From: OMOG01 sp041485845
GTDB lineage: Bacteria; Acidobacteriota; Terriglobia; Bryobacterales; Bryobacteraceae
DNA: 8,724 bases
Assembly (NCBI GenBank): GCA_041485845.1
Contig: JBGPKH010000371.1
Coordinates: 1 to 8,724 of the forward strand
Direction of reading: 5' to 3'
This document shows, piece after piece, positions 1 to 6,110 of the stretch. The position numbers were made by a program, and so were the translations under genes. The notes under the pieces are model-generated. The model was given only the letters and a program-made list of their open reading frames with translations. It did no database searches and was not told the DNA's origin. Position 1 is the stretch's first letter. Each line of letters opens with the position of its first letter.

Positions 1-176
1 CCATCGATGTGGTCACTTACTTCGTCACCCATCTGCAAACCGTCAGCCTTCTGGTCAACGTGTTGGTCAATCTGCCGCACACCCTGATCACCATCGCGGC
101 TTTCTGGATTGCTTTGAAAGTGGACCGCCACACCATGGAGCCCTCGCCGCTGAATGCGATTCAAGGCAAGCCGTAG
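1..176 (+). CDS. C-terminal end of a membrane protein (partial)
   Basis: An open frame enters from the left edge (first full codon at 3) and ends at TAG 174-176, giving 57 residues. They include a long hydrophobic stretch, roughly TVSLLVNVLVNLP followed by LITIAAFWIAL, which would form one or two membrane segments. A short polar tail (KVDRHTMEPSP, then NAIQGKP) follows. I do not recognise the family. The stop lies 23 bases inside the next gene, which starts at 154, so the two are probably translationally coupled and may act together at the membrane. The start and most of the protein lie outside the window. Confidence 0.6.
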   Translation, partial: IDVVTYFVTHLQTVSLLVNVLVNLPHTLITIAAFWIALKVDRHTMEPSPLNAIQGKP

Positions 177-1278
177 GTTCATCAAGAGGCTGCTGCTTCT
201 CCTTCTCGCGCTCTTCAGCGCCTTTCTGCTCGGCGCCATCGTTTTCGCCGCGCGGTGCGCTTCCGGCGGCGGACCGCTGAAGACGGTTTCCGCCGCGGCC
301 GCCGGGAGGAAACAGGTCACCGCCGGAATCAAAGATTACGCGCGGCCCGAAGTGGGCACGTACCTCAGCTACCCGGAGTGGTACATCGTGTGGAGTTACC
401 AGGAACGCGCCGACTTTCAGGAGACCCGCCTGCCGACGCGCTTCCCGTTCTTCGGCGCCATTCGCCAATACTGGAGCGGCTACTGCTGCACGTATGGATT
501 CACGCGCGGCCGATATCCCTTCGACATCGGCGACCATGTCATGCTCGCCGTAATCGGTTCCAGCTTCTCGCTCGAGTACGCCATCCGCGGCGTCTACGAA
601 TCCACCGCCGGCCGTTTCACAGAATGGCTCAGCGGGCACGAACCGGCGGAGGAAGACCGTTACGCCTACCGCGTAGCCCGCGAATACGCCGACTTCGTGC
701 ACATCCGCCCCTTCTACGAATTCTCCTTCTGGAAAGAGTTCAAGGGACTCTGGCGGCAGACTTCGTGGTGGGGACCGCACCCCGTTCGCAAGTGGGAGCG
801 CAAAGCCTTCCTCGCCCTCGACTACGGCCTGGAATCCTTCTACTGCTGGCTGATCGAACAGGCCACGCACGCCAGCTACGGCTACGAAAGCGCTGACACC
901 TATGCCTGGATCGAAAGCGCGCCCGATGACCTCTTCGCGACGCTGCCTCGGATTCGAAAAGTGAAAGAAGTGGGTCCCGGGTCCTTCATCGTAGTGATCC
1001 CGCGGTATCAGGAGTTCACGACCATCGCCGCGCAGCTTGCCGCGCGCAACGTACACTTCGTCGAGATCGCCGGGAACGACGAGATCCTCCTCACCATCAT
1101 CGCCCCACGCAGCTACACTTACGAGGGCCCTGAAGGCCAGGTCCTCTTTTCTACCGGCGTCCTCACCCGGCCCGATCGTCAGCGCATCGCGGTCCGAACG
1201 CCGGTTGCGTCGCTGCACAGCGTCCTCAATCACCTGGCCGCCCGCAGCGTGACCGTCGAGCACATCTACGATTTTTGA
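154..1278 (+). CDS. Membrane-anchored protein of unknown function
   Basis: A 374-residue protein. After a basic start (RFKASRRFIKR) residues 12-33 are a strong hydrophobic segment (LLLLLLALFSAFLLGAIVF) with no clear signal-peptidase site, so it reads as an N-terminal membrane anchor with the rest outside the cytoplasm. The body is rich in aromatic residues: SYPEWYIVWSYQE near 72-84, FPFFGAIRQYWSGYCC at 97-112, and WW at 205-206. Residues 128-147 could be a second, weaker membrane segment. The C-terminal 110 residues look like a small alpha/beta domain with two similar units, LAARNVHFVEI near 296 and LAARSVTVEHI near 361. The ATG at 154 is the only nearby start; a GGAG lies 13 bases upstream, a rather long spacing. 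The gene overlaps the upstream membrane gene by 23 bases. I do not recognise a named family or function. A long open frame on the opposite strand is a GC-rich shadow. Confidence 0.8.
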   Translation: MRFKASRRFIKRLLLLLLALFSAFLLGAIVFAARCASGGGPLKTVSAAAAGRKQVTAGIKDYARPEVGTYLSYPEWYIVWSYQERADFQETRLPTRFPFFGAIRQYWSGYCCTYGFTRGRYPFDIGDHVMLAVIGSSFSLEYAIRGVYESTAGRFTEWLSGHEPAEEDRYAYRVAREYADFVHIRPFYEFSFWKEFKGLWRQTSWWGPHPVRKWERKAFLALDYGLESFYCWLIEQATHASYGYESADTYAWIESAPDDLFATLPRIRKVKEVGPGSFIVVIPRYQEFTTIAAQLAARNVHFVEIAGNDEILLTIIAPRSYTYEGPEGQVLFSTGVLTRPDRQRIAVRTPVASLHSVLNHLAARSVTVEHIYDF

Positions 1279-1280
1279 CC

Positions 1281-1294
1281 AGGCGGATCCGCCT
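1281..1294. repeat. Perfect 14-base palindrome after gene end
   Basis: The sequence aggcggatccgcct equals its own reverse complement and starts 3 bases after the TGA at 1276-1278. It could fold as a 5-bp stem with a gatc loop. No T-run follows on the + strand, so it is a weak candidate terminator. It could instead be a protein-binding site. Confidence 0.35.
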
Positions 1295-1341
1295 CCCTGA
1301 CTCGCGAGGACCCTCTTCCTACCCCTGGAAGCAGGACCAAG

Positions 1342-1416
1342 GACCGCTCCCTCGCGGTCGCGGCTCGGCGTGCGGCGGTGTTCGCCGATCGGAGCCGCGA
1401 CCGTGAGGGAGCGATC
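1342..1416. repeat. Dispersed palindromic repeat, copy 1
   Basis: The left arm at 1342-1366 and right arm at 1392-1416 are inverted copies. Over the 24-base core, 22 positions pair; one mismatch is a possible G-U pair. The right arm begins gagccgcgaccgtgaggg. The 25-base centre contains a smaller stem, ggcg at 1374-1377 with cgcc at 1384-1387. The same arm sequence recurs at 3167-3229 with a different centre, which marks this as a repeat family, REP-like or MITE-like, rather than a chance hairpin. I recall similar palindromes being abundant in Solibacter-type genomes, but cannot check that here. No transposase gene is nearby. Confidence 0.8.
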
Positions 1417-1594
1417 TTGTCACTGTGTTGCGCGAGACTCAATAGTGCGCAGGGCGTGGCACACGGCGCCCATGTCGCCGGCGCCTGGATCGCCCGCATG
1501 CCCGGAACGCCGGCCTGTTTCCGTTTGTCTTGCAAGCAGCGTAGTCGTATCATCGATAAGCTATCGAGTTCTTTGCTCAGAGAGGGGATCTGCC

Positions 1595-2098
1595 TTGGAA
1601 GGGACTTTCGCACGCAAGCTGGAAGGGGGTTTTGTATCCGGCGGGACGGTTCCGCTGGAATCGCCGAGCTACATCGAGCGCGTCGCCGACCGGGCGCTGT
1701 TCGAAGCCCTCTCGGCGGGCAAGTTCTGCTATGTGCTGAACTCGCGCCAGATGGGAGGTCCAGGCGTTGAGCAACCTGATATCCGGCCAGCCGTTTCGCA
1801 CGCGGCGGGCGCTCGATACGGTAGAGCGCGCGCCATGAATTTCCAGACGCTGCCGGCGCAAGCCGACCGGGACGACGGCCCATTCGGCGACCATTTGAAG
1901 CGGATCCTGGTGTCTGTTTCCCAACTCCCCGAGGTGCTGGAGGCGGTACGATCCTCGCTCGAGATCCCTCCCCTTCGGGATGCGGACGGATTCCATCGCC
2001 TGGTGCCGGCGGGAGTGATGTATCGGGCGGGCGCCAATAAGATCGCTTTTGCCTGCGACCTGTACCGCCGGTATTTACAGATGCACCTGTCGCCTTAA
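1595..2098 (+). pseudogene. AAA-like ATPase remnant, central P-loop region deleted
   Basis: The start reads like an AAA-like (PF14516-type) ATPase: FVSGGTVPLESPSYIERVAD and then FCYVLNSRQMG at about 1718-1756. In intact members this is followed at once by the Walker A GKSSL. Here the P-loop and the rest of the nucleotide-binding core, roughly 150 residues, are missing. The next recognisable family segment is LSNLISGQPFRTRRALD, read in a different frame from about 1767. Near 1835 the original frame resumes with DDGPFGDHLKRILVS and a normal family C-terminus (DGFHRLVPAGV, then FACDLYRRYLQMHLSP). So there is one large internal deletion and at least one frame change. The frame happens to stay open to TAA 2096-2098, so an automatic annotator could call a normal gene. 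The TTG start at 1595 is favoured by AGAGGGG 7 bases upstream and by where homology begins. It should have no ATPase activity. The assignment rests on remembered family motifs. Confidence 0.75.
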
Positions 2099-2152
2099 CG
2101 GAAGCGTTCCTCCAACCCGGCAGCGCTTGGGTGGCGAGCGGGTCTGAGGCTG

Positions 2153-2698
2153 TCACTGGGCGCTGAAGATCTCGCGGGCGGAAATCTCCCAGCCCGGCAG
2201 CAAGGGTGTGTTCAAGCTCTCGCCGATCTCGAGTACGGTAATCGACTTGGCGCCCCGATAGATCAGGACCTTCTGGCTTTCGGGCTCGAATTGCCACACT
2301 TCCCGGGTACCCGCCCCGAGGTAGGTCCAGACCTTGCGCATGGTGTCGGTGGTTCGCTCACTGGGAGAGAGCACTTCCACTGCGATGTCCGGCGCCAGGG
2401 GGATCGGCGTCTTCTTCCGGTCGATTGACGCCCAACGCTCCCTCAAGAGGATGGCCACATCGGGACGGAGGCGATCATCTCCTCCGAGTGCGAACTCGCT
2501 GTCCGGAAGCGCCCAGCCGCCGGGCTCGCGGCGGAAGTATTCACCCAGACTCAAAATCAGGATAGTGACAATAAACTGGTGTTCAGGGGTTGCGCGGGGC
2601 ACAGCAATCCGTTCTCCCTGGAGTAACTCCAAATGGCGGCCTTCCTCATACGGCAGTTGATCGAACGCCGCGCCGCTCATGGTCGTCGTGGTTGCCAT
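2153..2698 (-). CDS. Uma2-family (DUF820) putative endonuclease
   Basis: A 181-residue protein with the full Uma2/DUF820 pattern, a restriction-endonuclease-like fold. The order is an N-terminal segment FDQLPYEEGRHLELLQGER (12-30), RPDVAIL with Asp80, AVEVLSPSE with Glu108 and Leu110, and then RKVWTYLGAGTREVWQFEP with Lys122. Asp80, Glu108 and Lys122 fit the PD-(D/E)xK metal-dependent nuclease signature. The length is normal and I see no break. These genes are expanded in cyanobacteria, Chloroflexi and Acidobacteriota; their biological role is not established, and nuclease activity is inferred from the fold. The ATG at 2698 is preceded on the same strand by GGGAAT 7 bases away, a modest ribosome site. 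The gene is convergent with the AAA-like remnant (54-base gap) and lies downstream of the kinase remnant in the same direction. It is the only intact gene in this accessory block. Confidence 0.9.
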   Translation of the reverse strand: MATTTTMSGAAFDQLPYEEGRHLELLQGERIAVPRATPEHQFIVTILILSLGEYFRREPGGWALPDSEFALGGDDRLRPDVAILLRERWASIDRKKTPIPLAPDIAVEVLSPSERTTDTMRKVWTYLGAGTREVWQFEPESQKVLIYRGAKSITVLEIGESLNTPLLPGWEISAREIFSAQ

Positions 2699-2715
2699 AT
2701 CGAATTCCCGTGACC

Positions 2716-2734
2716 ATTATCCCCCACCGGGGGG
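2716..2734 (-). promoter_or_regulatory. Possible -10 box and GC hairpin before the Uma2 gene
   Basis: On the - strand GATAAT (2721-2716) lies 17 bases before the ATG at 2698 and resembles a -10 box. I see no good -35. Directly upstream, ccccc (2721-2725) and ggggg (2729-2733) can form a 5-bp stem with an acc loop. The hairpin could be a weak stop for transcription from the kinase remnant, but no T-run follows it. Both calls are tentative. Confidence 0.25.
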
Positions 2735-2757
2735 TCAGTCCGCTGCTCCCCGGCCCC

Positions 2758-3115
2758 CTACTTCCCGATCGACCCCGCCCAACGCGTCGCCACAATCAGG
2801 CCACCGGCCGGGTCGGGATCCAAGCCGCCCGTAATGACTCGCCGGACAACGAGGATTTTTGGCCATCGGCGGAAACGGCATAGGTGTGGTAGTCCCCGCC
2901 TGGTCCCCGCCGTAGAGCGCGCAGATGTGCGGATGATGGAGGCTCGACACGGCCCGCAGGTCCTCGCGCGCGGCCAGGTCGGCGGGAAGGATCTTCGCCG
3001 CCACCGTGCGGTCGAGCGCGGTGTCCTGCTCGCGGTAGACTTCGCCCATCCCGCCGGCGCCGATAGGCGCGAGGATTTCGTAGGGGCCCAGTCGCGTTCC
3101 ATTGCTGAGTGCCAT
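2758..3115 (-). pseudogene. Ser/Thr protein kinase remnant, both ends joined, middle lost
   Basis: From ATG 3115 the frame gives a perfect PknB-like start: LGPYEILAPIGAGGMGEVYR with the glycine loop IGAGGMGEV at residues 18-26 and the ATP-binding Lys41 in VAAKILPADLA. The text then runs AREDL directly into RAVSSLHHPHICALY, so the short helix-C segment that normally carries the conserved Glu (FEREA) is missing. After ICALY the catalytic loop, the activation loop and everything up to the far C-terminus are gone. The following bases read as the tail of a kinase fused to TolB/PD40 propeller repeats, but in other frames: GDYHTYAVSADGQK in one frame, then KILVVRRVITGGL and GLIVATRWAGSIGK ending at the TAG complementary to 2758-2760. 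Intact relatives are usually 800-900 residues, so over 2 kb has probably been lost, with two frame changes. In the kinase frame translation runs on as nonsense to about 2735. No kinase activity is possible. Confidence 0.8.
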
Positions 3116-3127
3116 CGGAGTGCGGGT

Positions 3128-3133
3128 TTTATA
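3128..3133 (-). promoter_or_regulatory. Candidate -10 box of the kinase remnant
   Basis: On the - strand TATAAA lies 12 bases before the ATG at 3115, in a context that is otherwise GC-rich (ggagTATAAAacccgc). It is a good -10 match but I see no convincing -35, and no Shine-Dalgarno precedes the ATG. It could be the surviving promoter of the broken kinase gene. Confidence 0.35.
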
Positions 3134-3166
3134 CTCCGCCTGCCTGCCGCGTGCTTCAGTCTTCTC

Positions 3167-3229
3167 ACCGCTCCTTTGGTCGCGGCTCAGTAACGCGCCT
3201 CTTGCCGAGCCGCGACCAAAGGGAGCGGT
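3167..3229. repeat. Dispersed palindromic repeat, copy 2
   Basis: The left arm at 3167-3188 and right arm at 3207-3229 are inverted copies that pair perfectly except for one extra G in the right arm. The loop is 18 bases. The right arm begins gagccgcgaccaaaggg and ends gagcggt. Compared with copy 1, the outer ends (gagcg) and inner core (gagccgcgacc) are kept, while the middle differs (gtg against aa) on both arms together, so the pairing is preserved. That compensating change suggests selection on, or copying of, the hairpin. It lies between the divergent kinase remnant and the transketolase gene. Confidence 0.85.
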
Positions 3230-3261
3230 CCCGCCATCAATGGCTTCCTGCCTCGATGCGG

Positions 3262-3267
3262 TAGAAT
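3262..3267 (+). promoter_or_regulatory. Candidate -10 box for the transketolase operon
   Basis: TAGAAT in the context gcggTAGAATgatag lies 13 bases before the ATG at 3281. No clear -35 is seen at the expected distance. If used, transcription would start close to the ATG and leave a very short leader. That would fit the lack of a Shine-Dalgarno sequence before this start. Confidence 0.35.
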
Positions 3268-3280
3268 GATAGCGTTCTAA

Positions 3281-4096
3281 ATGCCTAAATCTCTAGAAGA
3301 ACTGCAAGCCATCGCCCTCCGTGTCCGGCGCGAAATCATCGAGATGATCGGCGCCGCCAAGTCCGGACACCCCGGAGGATCGCTCTCCGCCGTCGAGCTC
3401 ATCGTGGAGCTCTACTTCGACTACATGCGCATCGATCCGAGAAACCCCACCTGGCCGGATCGCGACCGCTTCATCCTCTCCAAGGGCCACGCCGCCCCGG
3501 TGCTCTATGCCGTCATGGCCGAGGCCGGCTACACCCCCATCGACAAGCTGAACACCCTCCGCCAGTTCGGCTCCATCTACCAGGGCCACCCCGACGTGCG
3601 CTTCATCCCCAGCCTGGAAGCCTCCACCGGCTCGCTCGGCGAGGGACTCTCGCTGGCCCTCGGCATGGGGCTTGCCGCGCGTCTCGATGGACGGCCCTCT
3701 CGCACCTACGTAATGCTGGGAGACGGCGAAAACCAGGAAGGGCAAGTCTGGGAATCTGCCATGGCCGGCGCGTTCCACAAGGTCGACAACGTCGTCGCCA
3801 TCGTGGACTACAACGGCATTCAGCTCGATGGTTTCGTCAAGGACATTATGGAAGTCGCGCCGCTGGCCGACAAGTGGCGCGCGTTCGGCTGGCACACCAT
3901 CGAGATCGACGGCCACAGCCTGGCGGCCGTCAAGAGCGCCTATCAAGAGGCGGAAGCCACCAAGGGCAAGCCCACCTGCATCGTCGCCCATACGGTCAAA
4001 GGCAAGGGCGTTTCCTTCATGGAGAACAATCCCAAATTTCACGGCACGGCCCCCACGCCGGACGAAGTCAAACTGGCCCTACAGGAGCTGCAATAA
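3281..4096 (+). CDS. Transketolase, N-terminal (TPP-binding) subunit
   Basis: A 271-residue subunit of a split transketolase (COG3959 type). Together with the next gene it should move two-carbon ketol units between sugar phosphates in the non-oxidative pentose phosphate pathway, in the cytoplasm. His30 lies in SGHPGGSLS and His70 in SKGHAAPVLYA, both substrate- or cofactor-contacting histidines in the family. The diphosphate and metal site is LGDGENQEGQVWE (146-158), completed by Asn178 in IVDYNG. TGSLGEGLS (116-124) and HTVKGKGVSFME (237-248) are also conserved. The length is that of a separate N-terminal half; the pyrimidine-binding half is the next gene, 3 bases downstream. The ATG at 3281 fits the family start but has no clear ribosome site. 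It is the first gene of the likely operon. Confidence 0.95.
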   Translation: MPKSLEELQAIALRVRREIIEMIGAAKSGHPGGSLSAVELIVELYFDYMRIDPRNPTWPDRDRFILSKGHAAPVLYAVMAEAGYTPIDKLNTLRQFGSIYQGHPDVRFIPSLEASTGSLGEGLSLALGMGLAARLDGRPSRTYVMLGDGENQEGQVWESAMAGAFHKVDNVVAIVDYNGIQLDGFVKDIMEVAPLADKWRAFGWHTIEIDGHSLAAVKSAYQEAEATKGKPTCIVAHTVKGKGVSFMENNPKFHGTAPTPDEVKLALQELQ

Positions 4097-4099
4097 CAT

Positions 4100-5083
4100 A
4101 TGCCCGCCAAGACCAAATTCGAAGTGAAGCTCGGAGCGGCCACCCGTGAAGCCTTCGGGCGCGCGCTGGTGGAGCTCGGCCGCGAGAACAAGGACATCGT
4201 GGTGTGCGATGCGGATCTCGCAAAATCCACCATGACCGTGTATTTCCAGAAGGAATTCCCCGGCCGCTTTTTCTCCTGCGGCATCGCCGAGGCTAACATG
4301 GCGGCCATCGGCGCGGGGCTGGCGTACGCCGGCAAGATTCCGTTCGTGGCCAGTTTCTCGGCCTTCGTCATGAATAAGGCCTTCGAGCAGCTTCGCGCCT
4401 GCGCGGCCTATCCCCATGTCAACCTCAAGGTCGTAGGCACGCACAGCGGCATCTCCATCGGTGAAGACGGGCCCTCGCAGATGAGTATCGAGGAGATCGG
4501 GCTGGCCTGCTCGCTGGCCGGCTTTGTGGTGATAGCCCCCGCCGACGAAGTTTCGACCAAGGCGCTGGTGCGCGCCGCCGCGGCGCACGCCGGCCCGGTG
4601 TTCATCCGCACCGGGCGGCCGAAGTGCCCCATCATTTACAACGGCGACCAAAAGTTCGAAATCGGCAAGGCCATCGAGCTGGTGGAAGGCACGGATGCGA
4701 CCATCATCGCCAGCGGCCTGCTCGTCGCTCAGTCGATCCTCGCCGCGGAGACGCTCGAGGGCGAAGGCATCTCGGTTCGTGTGATCGACCTCCACACCGC
4801 CAAGCCCATCGACCGCGACGCCATCCGGCGCGCCGCCACGGAGACCGGCGCTATCGTGGTGGCCGAGGAACACCTGGTGGACGGCGGCATCGGCGTGCGC
4901 GTGGCGCAGGTGGTGGCGGAGACCAGGCCCTGCCCCATGGAATTCGTCGGTATCCAGGATACGTATGCCGAATCCGGCCAGCCCGATGAGCTGCTCGACA
5001 AGTACGGGCTCATCGCGCGCGACGTTGCCGCGGCCGTTCGCAAAGTGGTCAAGCGGAAGTCGGGGGCGCCTCCAAATACCTAA
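4100..5083 (+). CDS. Transketolase, C-terminal subunit
   Basis: A 327-residue partner of the preceding gene (COG3958 type), supplying the pyrimidine-binding domain and the C-terminal domain. The catalytic Glu that activates thiamine diphosphate is Glu64 in CGIAEANMAAIGAGLA. The substrate loop is GEDGPSQMSIEEIGL (121-135). Many bacterial enzymes have a His here (DGPTHQ or DGASHQ). The GPSQM form is, from memory, that of animal transketolase, where Gln takes the place of the His. The next parts, FIRTGRPKCPIIYN (168-181), VIDLHTAKPIDRDAI (228-242) and EEHLVDGGIG (256-265), also resemble the animal enzyme. The two halves total 598 residues, close to the short animal-type enzyme and shorter than the E. 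coli type. AGGAG at 4082-4086, inside the end of the first gene, can serve as ribosome site for the ATG at 4100, so the halves should be made in equal amounts. Confidence 0.95.
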   Translation: MPAKTKFEVKLGAATREAFGRALVELGRENKDIVVCDADLAKSTMTVYFQKEFPGRFFSCGIAEANMAAIGAGLAYAGKIPFVASFSAFVMNKAFEQLRACAAYPHVNLKVVGTHSGISIGEDGPSQMSIEEIGLACSLAGFVVIAPADEVSTKALVRAAAAHAGPVFIRTGRPKCPIIYNGDQKFEIGKAIELVEGTDATIIASGLLVAQSILAAETLEGEGISVRVIDLHTAKPIDRDAIRRAATETGAIVVAEEHLVDGGIGVRVAQVVAETRPCPMEFVGIQDTYAESGQPDELLDKYGLIARDVAAAVRKVVKRKSGAPPNT

Positions 5084-5117
5084 CCCCCAACCCCCGCCCC
5101 AGGGTTCGCTGGACGCC

Positions 5118-6101
5118 GTGTGCCTCGCCTTTCTCGAACAGAATCCGGCGTGTCAATGGATCGTCGGCCAGGACCACGTCTTCGAGCGGATCTTCGGCGA
5201 TCCGTCTTCGATCTTCGGCAAGCCCGCCGCGGATCTCCAAGGGCGCTCCGTCACCGAAGCCCTGGAGCCCGGCCTTGCGGCCGTCTGGAAAGGCCGGTTC
5301 GCGCGCGCCCTGGAGGGCGAGACCGTGGTGCTGCGCGAACGGCGGGGAAGCGTCACCTGGAACATTTCGGTTTTTCCCATTCGGCTGGACTCCGCAATCC
5401 GTCACGCCGGCGGAATGGCCCGCGAAGCCACGGCCTGGAGCAGGGCCGAACAGGAATTGCGGTACACCGTCCTCGGCGCCCTCAAGGCCCAGGAATTCGA
5501 GCGCAACATGGCGTCCAAGTTCCTGCATGACTCGGTAGGGCAAAACCTGACGGCGCTCGGACTGCAGCTCGACCTGATCCGCATGGACCTGGAGACCGTC
5601 TCGCCGGACATCTGCCGGCGCATCGTGGAGATCCAGAAGCTGCTCGAAATGATGATGGAGGAAGTTCGCGAATATAGTTACGAGCTCAACCCCTCCACCG
5701 TGGAACGGGCGGGGCTGCGCTCCGCGCTCGACCGCTTGGCCGGACGCATCCGCCAGCGATTCACCGGGACCTTCCGGCTGAATGTCGATCCGTCGCTGAA
5801 GCTGGATAAGAAGCTTGCGACGGCTATGTACCAGATCGCCCAGGAGGCCGTGGAGAATGCCGTGCAACATTCCAGTTGCTCCGCCATCGAAATCGCGGTA
5901 AAGTCCTCACGTACCGGTACTTTTTTGGAAGTCCGCGACAACGGGAGGGGCTTCGATCCCGCGGACCTGGCGAGCGGGTGCCGTGGGCTGGGGCTGCTGA
6001 GCATGGAGCATTACGCCGCGCAGGCGGGCTTGGGCCTGTCCATCACGAGCAATCGGGAAACGGGGACGCTCGTACGCGCCGCGATTTCGGAATCCGACTG
6101 A
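5118..6101 (+). CDS. Soluble PAS sensor histidine kinase (NarL/DesK type)
   Basis: From GTG 5118 the protein has 327 residues. Residues about 1-90 look like a PAS-type sensor (LEQNPACQWIVGQDHVFERIF, with the fold ending at WNISVFPIR). The dimerisation domain (HisKA_3) follows with the phospho-acceptor His137 in FLHDSVGQNLTALGLQLDL. The ATP-binding domain has the N-box QEAVENAVQHS (Asn247), DNGRGFDPADL (Asp274 to about 284) and RGLGLLSMEHYA. No membrane segment is visible, so the signal is probably cytoplasmic. The next gene, 9 bases away, encodes its likely partner regulator. The start is uncertain: the frame is open back to an ATG at 4965 inside the transketolase gene, but that part would be an overprint of it. 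GTG 5118 lies 34 bases after that gene and just before the conserved part, but has no good ribosome site. Confidence 0.9.
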   Translation: MCLAFLEQNPACQWIVGQDHVFERIFGDPSSIFGKPAADLQGRSVTEALEPGLAAVWKGRFARALEGETVVLRERRGSVTWNISVFPIRLDSAIRHAGGMAREATAWSRAEQELRYTVLGALKAQEFERNMASKFLHDSVGQNLTALGLQLDLIRMDLETVSPDICRRIVEIQKLLEMMMEEVREYSYELNPSTVERAGLRSALDRLAGRIRQRFTGTFRLNVDPSLKLDKKLATAMYQIAQEAVENAVQHSSCSAIEIAVKSSRTGTFLEVRDNGRGFDPADLASGCRGLGLLSMEHYAAQAGLGLSITSNRETGTLVRAAISESD

Positions 6102-6110
6102 GATAATCAA

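Larger units (their letters stand above)
1279..1594. other. Gene-poor stretch with palindromes
   Basis: No supported gene lies in these 316 bases. They hold the 14-base palindrome at 1281-1294, the large inverted repeat at 1342-1416, and a short inverted repeat cgata-agc-tatcg at 1554-1566. The last lies about 30 bases upstream of the TTG start of the AAA-like pseudogene and could be an old operator or promoter element, which is only a guess. A purine-rich AGAGGGG at about 1581-1587 is the likely ribosome binding site for that TTG. Open frames running through the stretch on both strands are carried by the repeat itself and are not convincing genes. Confidence 0.5.

Noticed and set aside
88..1263. 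A 391-codon frame on the - strand opposite the membrane-anchored protein gene
   Set aside because: It shows no recognisable domain. The + frame has a proper membrane anchor and a coherent gene overlap. Long antisense frames are expected in GC-rich genes.
1423..1560. A - strand frame reading AGDPGAGDMGAVCHALR, possibly a gene remnant
   Set aside because: It has no start codon near its front, a stop just upstream, and no family I recognise; too short to support.
1370..1594. Extension of the AAA-like frame upstream to an ATG at 1370
   Set aside because: That part is translated from the right arm of the palindromic repeat and the gene-poor stretch. Family similarity and the ribosome site both point to TTG 1595.
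3167..3229. The second palindrome as an intrinsic terminator
   Set aside because: No T-run follows either side, and the arm sequence recurs elsewhere in the window as a repeat.
1342..3229. CRISPR array or insertion sequence
   Set aside because: There are only two copies 1.8 kb apart, no regular spacing, and no transposase or cas gene between or beside them.
3293..4042. A 249-codon frame on the - strand opposite the transketolase N-terminal gene
   Set aside because: The + frame is an unmistakable transketolase. The - frame is rich in Gly, Val, Asp and His, as antisense of GC-rich genes is.
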